This document shows, in pieces, positions 23,054 through 30,839 of a stretch of DNA of 64,000 bases. The position numbers and the translations under genes are program-made. Location of the stretch: NCBI RefSeq assembly GCF_023898315.1, contig NC_064619.1:501552594-501616593 (forward strand). The letters run 5' to 3'. The DNA is from Schistocerca nitens. Taxonomy: Eukaryota > Arthropoda > Insecta > Orthoptera > Acrididae. Position 1 is the first letter of the stretch; each line of letters begins with the position of its first letter. The notes under the pieces were generated by a model that was given only the letters and a program-made list of their open reading frames with translations, was not told the origin of the DNA and did no database searches.

Positions 23054-23251
23054 CTTTTTTTTTTTTTTGTGGTTTTAGGGCGCAAAACTGCGATGGTCAT
23101 TAGCGCCCAGTCCGTGACTGAGGAAATAATAAAAACTGAAAACGGAAAACAGCAAAAATGGGAACGAAACTCAAATAATTGGAGACACTAAAAGCAGAAA
23201 CAAGGCTTAAAAGTCCACTACAGAGAGGGGTTGATGGTCCCCGATAAAACT
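23054..23251 (-). other. 3' UTR and poly(A) tail of the I-like element
   Basis: About 183 bp follow the ORF2 stop. The tail is a run of 14 T on the plus strand (23055-23068) directly beside the target duplication, as expected of target-primed reverse transcription. Confidence 0.9.
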
Positions 23252-26200
23252 TCAAATGACTGACGTCATTTCACTGTCACTAATAAACTGGAGAACGCGG
23301 TCGGCTGAGCGCGTGTCATCTGCTAAAATCGACAATAGATCAGGCGATAGCTGTAGACGGGAGCGTAACGGATTAAAATAGGGGCATTCAATTAAAAGGT
23401 GTCTTACCGTCCACAGCTGAGAGCAGTGCGGACAGAGTGGGGGAGGATCGTCGCTTAAAAGATGTCGATGGCTAAAAAGACAGTGCCCTATCCGGAGTCT
23501 AGCTAAAATTACCTCCTCCCGACGACGCGTTCGGGAGGAAGAGGTCCAAGCGCAAGGAAGGGCTTTCACTTCCCGCAATTTATTTCGGGGAAGTGTTGAC
23601 CAATGCACATGCCATAATTGAGCAACTTTGCGACATAAACCGCTCCGTACATCGGTGAAGGGAAGCGACTGAATAGCTGGCCGAGGAAGAGAAACTGCAG
23701 CCTTGGCTGCTATATCAGCCGCCTCATTCCCACAGATACCAGCGTGTCCCGGGAGCCAGAGGAACGCCACCAAGACGCCCCCCAGGTGGAGTAAGCGCAG
23801 ACAGTCCTGAATCCAGTGGACCAGAGGGTGCACAGGGTAAAGAGCTTGGAGACTGAGGAGAGAGCTGAGAGAATCTGAGCAGATTACGTACTGTATCCAC
23901 TGATGGCGGCGGATGTAGTGGACAGCCTGGAGAACAGCGAAAAGCTCCGCAGTATAAACCGAACACTGGTCGGGAAGCCGAAAGTGATTTGGGGCGTCGC
24001 CAACAATATAGGCACTCCCTACACCCAATGATGTTTTCGAGCCGTCGGTGTAAATAAAGGTGGCGTCCGTCATTTGTGCACATAGAGCAGCAAATGCCCG
24101 ACGATAAACAAGTGAAGGTGTACCATCCTTGGGAAATTGACAAAGATCACGGAGCAGACAGATCCGGGGACGGAGCCAAGGCGGTGCTGTACCCCAAGTT
24201 GTCAAGAAGGTTTTAGGAAAGCGGAAGGAAAGAGAATGGAGCAGTTGACGGAAGCGGACTCCCGGGGGTAGTAGGGAGGAGGAGCGGCCTGCATACCCTA
24301 CATCAAAGGAGGCGTCGAAAAAAGGGTCATGGGCTGGATTAGCAGGCATGGAAGACAGATGGCTAGCATAACGGCTCAGAAGGACCGCTCGCCGATTGGA
24401 CAGCGGAGGTTCAGCAGTCTCAGCATAAAGGCTTTCCACAGGGCTAGTGTAAAAAGCTCCAGACGCTAAACGTAATCCACGGTGGTGGATAGAGTCGAGA
24501 CGCCGAAGAATAGACGGCCGAGCAGAGGAGTAGACTATGCTTCCATAGTCCAATTTCGAGCGCACTAAGGCGCGATAGAGGCGGAGAAGGACCACTCGGT
24601 CCGCTCCCCAGGAGGTACCATTCAGGACACGGAGGGTGTTGAGCGTTCGCAGACAGCGAGCCGAAAGAGAGGAAACGTGGGAGGACCAGCACAGTTTTCT
24701 GTCAAACATAAGACCCAAGAATTTAGTGACGTCTGAAAACGGAAGGTTGACAGGACCCAGATGTAATGAGGGCGGAAGAAACTCCTTACGTCGCCAAAAA
24801 TTAATACAAACGGTCTTACTGGGAGAAAAACGGAAGCCGGTTTCGAGGCTCCAAGAGTGGAGGCGATCGAGACATCCTTGAAGACGTCGTTCAAGAAGGC
24901 TGGTCCGTTGAGAGCTGTAGTAGATCGCAAAATCGTCCACAAAGAGGGAGCCCGAGACATCAGGAAGGAGACAATCCATAATTGGATTTATAGCGATGGC
25001 AAACAGTACAACACTCAGCACGGAGCCCTGGGGTACCCCGTTTTCTTGAGAGAAAGTATGGGAGAGAGTAGTGTTCACCCACACCATAAATGTTCGCTCT
25101 GCCATAAATTCGCGAAGAAAAAGGGGCAGCCGGCCTCGAAAGCCCCAAGAGAACAGTGTGCGGAGGATGCCTGTCCTCCAACAGGTATCGTATGCTCTCT
25201 CCAGATCAAAAAATATTGCTACCGTTTGGCGTTTCTGGAGAAAATTGTTCATGATATAAGTGGAGAGAGCAACGAGATGGTCAACTGCAGAGCGATGCTT
25301 TCGGAATCCGCATTGGGCAGGTGTTAAAAGACTGCGTGATTCCAGCCACCAAGCTAAACGGTAATTCACCATACGCTCCAAAATCTTACAGACACTACTC
25401 GTGAGAGAAATGGGGCGATAGCTAGAGGGGAGATGTTTGTCCTTTCCAGGTTTCGGAATGGGAACGACGATAGCTTCCCGCCATCGTCTGGGAAAAGTAC
25501 TGTCGGTCCAAATTCGATTATAAAGGCGAAGGAGGTAACGCAGACTATGGGTTGATAAATGCAGCAACATTTGGACATGGATACCATCCGATCCTGGGGC
25601 GGAGGAGCGAGAAGAAGAGAGGGCATGTTGGAGTTCCCGCATGGAGAAAACAGTATTGTAGCTTTCGTGATTTTGAGAGGAGAAAGCAAGATGTCGCACT
25701 TCCGCTGCACGTTTCTTCGGGAGAAACGCTGGCGGGTAATTTGAAGAGCTCGAAATCTCAGCAAAGTGCTGACCCAATGAGTTAGAAATTGCGACGGGGT
25801 CCACTAAGGTATCATGCGCGACAGTGAGCCCAGAGACCGGGGAGAAACTAGGCGCGCCTGAGAACCGTCGAAGCCGACTCCAAACCTCCGAGGAGGGAGT
25901 GAAGGTGTTAAAGGAGCTAATAAAGAATTTCCAGCTTGCCTTCTTGCTATCGCGGATGACGCGACGGCATCGCGCACGGAGATGCTTATAGCGGATACAG
26001 TTTGCCAAAGTAGGATGGTGACGGAAAATGCGAAGAGCACGTCGCCGCTCACGTATTGCGTCACGGCATGCCTCGTTCCACCAAGGAACTGGGGGGCGCT
26101 GGGGCAATTCGGAGGTGCGTGGTATTGAACGTTCCGCAGCTGTAAGGATAACGTCGGTAATATGTGTGACCTCATCGTCGACGCTGGGAAAGCGACGGTC

Positions 26201-26938
26201 ATCGAATGTCGCTAGAGACGAAAAAAGTGTCCAATCGGCTTGGGCAAACTTCCAGCGTCGCGGGCGCATGTATAGCAGTTGAGGCTGCAGCCTAAGGACA
26301 CATGGAAAGTGGTCACTCGAGTGTGTATCATCAAGGGCGAACCATTCGAAGCGCCGAGCTAGCGGAACAGTACCGATCGCAAGGTCCAAATGAGATAAAT
26401 TTGTCGTGGAGGCAGACAAAAACGTGGGGACCCCAGTGTTGAGGCAAACTAGATCTGCTTGGTGGAAGACGTCTAGCAATAGGGAGTCACGTGGACAAGG
26501 ATGTGGAGATCCCCAAAGCGGGTGGTGGGCATTGAAGTCCCCAACCAGCAAAGAGGGGGGTGGAAGCTGACCAAGAAGATGAAGGAGATCAGCTCGTGCC
26601 ATTGGTGTGGACGATGGAATGTATACAGTACAAAGAGAGAACGTGTATCCAGAAAGGGAAAGACGGACGGCGACAGCTTGGAAGGAACTGTTTAAGGGGA
26701 TTGGATGATAATGGAGAGTATCATGGAGAAGAATCATGAGTCCTCCATGGGCTGGAGTGCCTTCCACAGAGGGGAGGTCATATCGGACGGACTGAAAATG
26801 AGGGAAAACAAAGCGGTCATTAGGACGCAGCTTTGTTTCCTGAAGACAGAAGATGGCCGGCGAGTAGGATCGTAAGAGGATCGACAATTCATCCCGATTG
26901 GCTCGAATGCCGCGGATATTCCAGTGGATAATGGACAT
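23252..26938 (-). CDS. Non-LTR ORF2: AP-endonuclease, reverse transcriptase, RNase H
   Basis: 1228 codons without a stop. The AP-type endonuclease (about 1-215) keeps HWNIRG (N7), QETKL (E34), GDFNAHHP (D134, N136), SHLDLAIG (D185) and SSDHFP (H210). The RT (about 440-760) has SSYRPISLTSS, FFDLERAYD (D578), GVPQGSVLS and LFVDDFAIYY (D668, D669). RNase H (about 960-1080) keeps TDGSK (D965), TAELF (E998), SDSLSS (D1022) and NEAADIAA (D1075). Near the C-terminus LCPHC and a following HLLIEC form a Cys/His motif. All catalytic residues I can identify are present. The product should nick target DNA and prime reverse transcription from the element RNA. It starts 40 bp after the ORF1 stop, so translation probably depends on reinitiation or an internal entry. 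Confidence 0.97.
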   Translation of the reverse strand: MSIIHWNIRGIRANRDELSILLRSYSPAIFCLQETKLRPNDRFVFPHFQSVRYDLPSVEGTPAHGGLMILLHDTLHYHPIPLNSSFQAVAVRLSLSGYTFSLCTVYIPSSTPMARADLLHLLGQLPPPSLLVGDFNAHHPLWGSPHPCPRDSLLLDVFHQADLVCLNTGVPTFLSASTTNLSHLDLAIGTVPLARRFEWFALDDTHSSDHFPCVLRLQPQLLYMRPRRWKFAQADWTLFSSLATFDDRRFPSVDDEVTHITDVILTAAERSIPRTSELPQRPPVPWWNEACRDAIRERRRALRIFRHHPTLANCIRYKHLRARCRRVIRDSKKASWKFFISSFNTFTPSSEVWSRLRRFSGAPSFSPVSGLTVAHDTLVDPVAISNSLGQHFAEISSSSNYPPAFLPKKRAAEVRHLAFSSQNHESYNTVFSMRELQHALSSSRSSAPGSDGIHVQMLLHLSTHSLRYLLRLYNRIWTDSTFPRRWREAIVVPIPKPGKDKHLPSSYRPISLTSSVCKILERMVNYRLAWWLESRSLLTPAQCGFRKHRSAVDHLVALSTYIMNNFLQKRQTVAIFFDLERAYDTCWRTGILRTLFSWGFRGRLPLFLREFMAERTFMVWVNTTLSHTFSQENGVPQGSVLSVVLFAIAINPIMDCLLPDVSGSLFVDDFAIYYSSQRTSLLERRLQGCLDRLHSWSLETGFRFSPSKTVCINFWRRKEFLPPSLHLGPVNLPFSDVTKFLGLMFDRKLCWSSHVSSLSARCLRTLNTLRVLNGTSWGADRVVLLRLYRALVRSKLDYGSIVYSSARPSILRRLDSIHHRGLRLASGAFYTSPVESLYAETAEPPLSNRRAVLLSRYASHLSSMPANPAHDPFFDASFDVGYAGRSSSLLPPGVRFRQLLHSLSFRFPKTFLTTWGTAPPWLRPRICLLRDLCQFPKDGTPSLVYRRAFAALCAQMTDATFIYTDGSKTSLGVGSAYIVGDAPNHFRLPDQCSVYTAELFAVLQAVHYIRRHQWIQYVICSDSLSSLLSLQALYPVHPLVHWIQDCLRLLHLGGVLVAFLWLPGHAGICGNEAADIAAKAAVSLPRPAIQSLPFTDVRSGLCRKVAQLWHVHWSTLPRNKLREVKALPCAWTSSSRTRRREEVILARLRIGHCLFSHRHLLSDDPPPLCPHCSQLWTVRHLLIECPYFNPLRSRLQLSPDLLSILADDTRSADRVLQFISDSEMTSVI

Positions 26939-26978
26939 AGGGTGAACAGAAAATGGAGGATTGTGACCAAGGGTGCTG

Positions 26979-28361
26979 TCAACTCAACGACTGCTCAGAG
27001 CTTGCGACCGACAGCAGGGAATGGCATTCAGCCGAAGGCAGAAGATCCTGATCCATAGGTTGGTCAGGAGCAGCTCCTGCCACCAGCGATCGGCCGGTTG
27101 ACCGGCCACCAGCAGTGCGCCTCGGCGACACAGAAGACGGCCGAGGGCGATTTCCGCCAGGTGGCGCTGTGGATGGGACACGCCTTGGCGGAGAAGGAGA
27201 GGAACTGGGTTTCTTTGTAGCCTTCTTGGAAGTATGAGATTTAGATGAAGGAGGAACCGATGGTGGTGAAGTTGCCGTACGTAAAAACTCTTCACGAGTA
27301 TGCTCTTTCTTCGAAGACTTGGTGTCTGACTTTTGGGCTCGAGATTTAGCAGAACCCGACGAAGGGTGAGCCATAGAGTGGGCAGGCGAAAGTGGTGAAG
27401 TTGAACGGGCGATCTTTGCGCTGGCCGATTGGACGACCGTGGCACTAAAGGTGAGGTCGCAAGTCTGTGTGGCCGCCTCCTTTGTTGGCCGAGGGGAAGC
27501 AAGGACAGTGCTGTATTTGCCTGTCTGAGGCACGGTGGGCTGTCGACTGGCGAATAATTTTCGAGCAGCAAAGGTCGACACCTTTTCCTTCACTCTTATT
27601 TCCTGGATGAGCTTTTCGTCCTTAAAAACTGGGCAATCTCGAGAGGAAGCAGCGTGGTCACCCATACAGTTGATGCAGCGAGGTGATGGAGGTGGACAAA
27701 CACCCTCATGGGCATCCTTGCCACACGTAACACATTTGGCCGGATTGGAACAGGACTGACTGGTGTGATTGAACCGCTGACATCGATAGCAACACGTAGG
27801 GTTTGGGACGTAAGGGCGAACGGAAATTATCTCATAGCCTGCTTTGATTTTCGATGGGAGTTGAACTTTGTCAAATGTCAAGAAGACAGTGCGGGTTGGA
27901 ATGATCTTCGTGTCAACCCTTTTCGTAACTCTATGAACAGCCGTTACACCCTGGTCAGACAGGTAGTGCTGAATTTCTTCGTCAGACAATCCATCGAGGG
28001 AGCGTGTATAAACGACTCCACGCGAGGAATTTAAGGTACGGTGCGGTTCCACCCGGACAGGGAAGGTGTGGAGCAGAGAAGTACGCAGCAATTTTTGTGC
28101 CTGGAGGGCACTGTGTGTTTCTAACAACAGGGTGCCATTCCGTAATCTGGAACAAGACTTTACAGGACCTGCAATTGCGTCGACACCTTTCTGAATAATG
28201 AAAGGGTTGACCGTGGAGAAGTCGTGACCTTCGTCAGACCGAGAAACAACAAGGAACTGTGGCAACGATGGAAGAACCGTCTGTGGCTGAGACTCAGTGA
28301 ACTTACGTTTGTGAGCAGACATAGTGGAAGGTGAGGAAACCATTGCGGAAGAATCCCCCAT
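26979..28361 (-). CDS. Non-LTR ORF1: gag-like RNA-binding protein with zinc knuckles
   Basis: 460 codons, uninterrupted. Residues 1-190 include an N-terminal Ser/Thr-rich stretch and a domain with FLVVSRSDEGHDFSTVNPF and VYTRSLDGLSDEEIQHYL, the usual RNA-recognition-like region of I/Jockey ORF1 proteins. Three CCHC-type knuckles follow at about residues 191-243 (CYRCQRFNHTSQSC; CVTCGKDAHEGVC; CINCMGDHAASSRDC). The C-terminal third is Ser/Pro/Lys-rich and probably disordered. The protein should coat element RNA and deliver it to the nucleus. Start chosen as the first ATG of the frame (MGDSSAMVSS). Met at residue 7 or 14 is also possible. Confidence 0.93.
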   Translation of the reverse strand: MGDSSAMVSSPSTMSAHKRKFTESQPQTVLPSLPQFLVVSRSDEGHDFSTVNPFIIQKGVDAIAGPVKSCSRLRNGTLLLETHSALQAQKLLRTSLLHTFPVRVEPHRTLNSSRGVVYTRSLDGLSDEEIQHYLSDQGVTAVHRVTKRVDTKIIPTRTVFLTFDKVQLPSKIKAGYEIISVRPYVPNPTCCYRCQRFNHTSQSCSNPAKCVTCGKDAHEGVCPPPSPRCINCMGDHAASSRDCPVFKDEKLIQEIRVKEKVSTFAARKLFASRQPTVPQTGKYSTVLASPRPTKEAATQTCDLTFSATVVQSASAKIARSTSPLSPAHSMAHPSSGSAKSRAQKSDTKSSKKEHTREEFLRTATSPPSVPPSSKSHTSKKATKKPSSSPSPPRRVPSTAPPGGNRPRPSSVSPRRTAGGRSTGRSLVAGAAPDQPMDQDLLPSAECHSLLSVASSEQSLS

Positions 28362-29016
28362 GATTACCGGCGTCTCCGATGGCGCGCTCCTCCCTTGTGG
28401 GGGCCCTCACTGAGGGCACACCCGCCTTAGGTGATTGTTCACACCTCAGGTCACACCTCCCGACAAACGGACGGAGGGACCAATCGGCACTTTCGGAAGG
28501 TATCAGCTCGGGTAATCACCCCTCCCTGGGCCTGGCCGTTACCAGGGGGTACGTACGTGTCCTACCTGTCTACCCGGGGCGGGGAATTACGCGTTACCCC
28601 GTCACCGGCTACGCATGGAAGTGCGTGGGTCGGCCTTCAGACATGCACAGGGAGGAAAAAAGAGAAAGGGAAAGGAAAGAAGAGGGGGTCTCAAACGCCG
28701 CAGCGGAGAAAAGGGCAAAGAGAAAAGGGAAGGAAAAGAGAAGGACAGAGGAAGGACAAGGACTTGCAAGCGTAGAAATCAAGGAATTTGGAACAGTTTC
28801 GAGCGTCCGTCTCCAGAGTAGGCACAAACTATACTCCCAGAGGGGGAGAAAGGTAAGGGAAGAGCCAGAGGTGGGGGGGGGGGGCGAAGATGGGGGACGG
28901 GGAAGGATGCGGAAAGGGAAGGTATGCAGCCCGGAAAGGAAGGAAGGCCACATCAGCTCGGGGTCCCGTGCTCGCTACGCACGTATCCACAAAAGAGTTG
29001 TGGATCCCCTGGGGGG
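28362..29016 (-). promoter_or_regulatory. 5' UTR / internal promoter region of the I-like element
   Basis: Non-LTR elements carry their promoter downstream of the start site, so this 655-bp leader must hold it. The first bases after the target duplication are C-rich, then AGGGGATCC. An 8-bp perfect hairpin (atccacaa / ttgtggat, 5-base loop) lies at 28985-29005, followed by a GTGC/GCAC hairpin and an ACCCC that could pair with the initial GGGG. A G-run (28873-28882 on plus) and purine-rich blocks fill the rest. Overlapping plus-strand frames (28379-29245) are antisense. Confidence 0.6.
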
Positions 29017-29288
29017 ATTTAGCTCCCTGCTTGCTTTATTCGTCGACTTCCGCGGGCTACACGTGAAACTTGCCCGCATGCGTTCAACCGTTTCTTCGCT
29101 CACTGCAGGCCGACCCGTTGATTTCCCCTTACAGAGGCATCCAGAAGCTTTAAACTGCGCATACCATCGCCGAATGGAGGTAGCAGTTGGTAGATCTTTG
29201 TTGAACTTTGTCCTGAAGTGTCGTTGCACTGTTATGACTGACTGATGTGAGTGCATTTCAAGCACGACATACGCTTTCTCGGCTCCTG

Positions 29289-30304
29289 TTATAAGGGACC
29301 CTCACAAAATATTACCACAACCCAGTCAAATAAGGCTTTCATTACATTTCGTTGTAAGATAAAGTCAAACATTGGCAGAGGTCTGTTACACTGTGCACAA
29401 AGTTAGAATTTGTCTGTAAACTTAAGTCTTGCATTAGTGATGAGCTATTACTCAATTCCTACTATGTATTTTCAACAACAACTTGGCATATGGAGTTTTG
29501 TTATGAACAATTCTTCTCAATCAACCAACAACTTAAATGACAAAAAGAGGCAATCAGAGGCATTTGTGCAGTCTGTAGCGTTTTAAGAATTTCCGCGTAA
29601 ATTCTAAAACCACTTGGCCTTCTACCATCTCGAACACATGATATTTTAAATATAAGTGTGAGAGAGCATGTCTACTGTGCATCACCTGTCTGTGTGTGCA
29701 GGTCCAAAGCGTGTAGTGAGAAGACTGTAGACACTGTGGTCGAATGGTGCAGACAAGTACTTGTTGGTCGCGCCAAGGAAATTGTAATGAAAGAACACTG
29801 CAGCCCCAAGGAACTTCTGTGTTATTCTGTGCTGTTTTATAACTTTGACTAGTGATGAAAAAAACAGTCGAGTTGAAAAAAGATTTTTAGTAACTTTCAA
29901 CACAGACTTGCTAGAGGCAAAACATGTTCATGATTTCTGTGGTTGTTAAACCAACTATGTTGTAAATGTATCTTAATTGTTTCTAATGTGAGATGACAGG
30001 AGTGACTTACTAGAAGTCAATTGTTTATGTGAGAAGTGTGAATTTTGTCCTTTATGGAAGTTCAAATATACCAATAGTTGTTGGAAAGCATTCTTTGAGT
30101 ACCTCGTTATTTCACAAAGAGAGAGAGAGAGAGTCTTAAAGGTTCCTGTGACTAGCATCATTCGTCAGAGTAGAAGTTTGCAGAGATTCCAGAAGCCAGC
30201 TATCCAGAGAAGAAGATCGACTGCACATTCCCAAGTAAGTCAACTCGTGTAAGAGAAGTGGGGAGTTTGCACATACACTACACACACTCAGTCGCCAAAA
30301 ACAC
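29289..30304 (+). repeat. 1-kb duplicated unit, copy A (285-bp flank plus LTR)
   Basis: Matches 34363-35381 with about 20 differences in 1016 bp by hand comparison (roughly 98%). The unit consists of about 285 bp without recognised content, then an LTR of the Gypsy Y family. Similarity starts at 'ttataaggg' and stops at the LTR's last bases. Confidence 0.93.
29574..30303 (+). mobile_element. Solo-type LTR of the Gypsy Y family
   Basis: 730 bp, from tgtagcgttttaag to gtcgccaaaaaca (TG...CA). It is nearly identical to the Y 5' LTR at 34648 and less similar to the Y 3' LTR at 43959. No internal sequence follows and no target duplication is visible (cagtc before, ctttc after). It contains a short GA run near 30118-30133. 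Confidence 0.85.
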
Positions 30305-30838
30305 TTTCTGGGTAATCAACACTTTTATGTATGGTATTGTTTATTTAGCTGTTTTTGCAGTTTCATCCTCAAGAAGGCTTTCTTCATTCAAAACTCTTAT
30401 TGTAACATAAAGTTCAGACCAAAACCAGTTTTTCTACACTACTCAACTAAATTGAGATGTAAAATTCTAATCTTATGTATTTAACCATGTGAAGCTGTAG
30501 TAACCATTTTTGCAAAGCTATGCAAGCTCAGTGCCTGAAGCTATTTTAAGTCTGTCTGTTCCGAGATTTTGAGTGTGGAACCTGTGTCAGAAAAAAAGCA
30601 ATAATGTAATGGTGCAATGGTATGTTGTTTTGAATAAGAAGATAGACAATGAAGTAGAACAATTAACAGTGATTACTGATTAAATTTAGCATAAAAGTGC
30701 TTCATGTATTGTTCATTTGAGTGAAACTGTTTGTTGGTTGGTTAAGTTATAATACACAGTGACTATTATCATATAATTAGAAGATGCAGTATGTGCATAC
30801 CTGGTTAATGAGACTTAATTATGTAATTAAGACTGGCC
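30305..30838. other. AT-rich sequence, nothing recognised
   Basis: No coding motif seen before the Gypsy relic that becomes legible near 30840. Confidence 0.4.
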
Positions 30839-30839
30839 A

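Larger units (their letters stand above)
23054..29016 (-). mobile_element. Full-length I-clade-like non-LTR retrotransposon
   Basis: A 5.96-kb insertion with a perfect 12-bp target duplication (atttagctccct at 23042-23053 and 29017-29028). On the minus strand it has a 655-bp GC-rich 5' UTR, an intact ORF1 (gag-like, three zinc knuckles), an intact ORF2 (endonuclease, RT, RNase H, Cys/His motif), a 3' UTR of about 180 bp and a run of 14 A. An RNase H domain after RT together with a CCHC ORF1 is typical of the I group. GC content is clearly higher than the surroundings. Undamaged ORFs, perfect duplication and tail make this the youngest-looking large element in the window. Confidence 0.95.
22433..29265 (-). 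pseudogene. Tc1/mariner-superfamily transposase, interrupted by a retrotransposon
   Basis: N-terminal piece (29265 down to 29017): an HTH region with SHQSVITVQRHFRTKF, TATSIRRWYAQF and CLCKGKSTGRPAVSE. C-terminal piece (23053 down to 22433): VPQPTVWKILRKRLKQKPYR, then LVFSDDATFFLNGEVNRHN (Asp 1) and FQQDGAPPHFHHD (Asp 2). The frame runs straight across the junction when the 12-bp duplication is counted once. The third catalytic position reads SCNFFLWG, so Asp appears replaced by Asn, with the same 46-residue spacing as the element at 8.5 kb. That substitution would abolish cleavage even without the insertion. The frame runs on to about 22433, where the usual C-terminal tail is cut short by a stop. 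Confidence 0.9.
22153..29288 (-). mobile_element. Tc1/mariner-superfamily transposon, split by an I-like retrotransposon
   Basis: The minus-strand transposase lies in two pieces (29265-29017 and 23053-22433) around a 5.96-kb insertion. A possible end (cagggttattacaaatga after TA) is at 22153. No matching inverted end was found near 29288; instead the element stops 23 bp upstream of the transposase ATG, where the 1-kb duplicated unit A begins. The 5' end therefore seems lost. Without the insertion the remaining element would be about 1.2 kb. Confidence 0.75.

Noticed and set aside
23724-28198. Many 60-195-codon frames on both strands between 23.7 and 28.2 kb
   Set aside because: They are shadows of the two real minus-strand ORFs of the I-like element. 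GC-rich coding sequence leaves other frames open by chance. None has a motif of its own.
28379-29245. 288-codon plus-strand ORF
   Set aside because: It is antisense to the 5' UTR of the I-like element and crosses its boundary into the transposase N-terminus on the opposite strand. Its composition (Arg/Glu/Lys/Gly) reflects purine-rich DNA, not a domain.
22153-29289. A matching terminal inverted repeat for the split transposon at its 29.29-kb side
   Set aside because: The text there (tgttataaggga) does not complement the 22.15-kb end, and the same text also starts the other copy of the duplicated unit at 34.36 kb, so it belongs to that unit.
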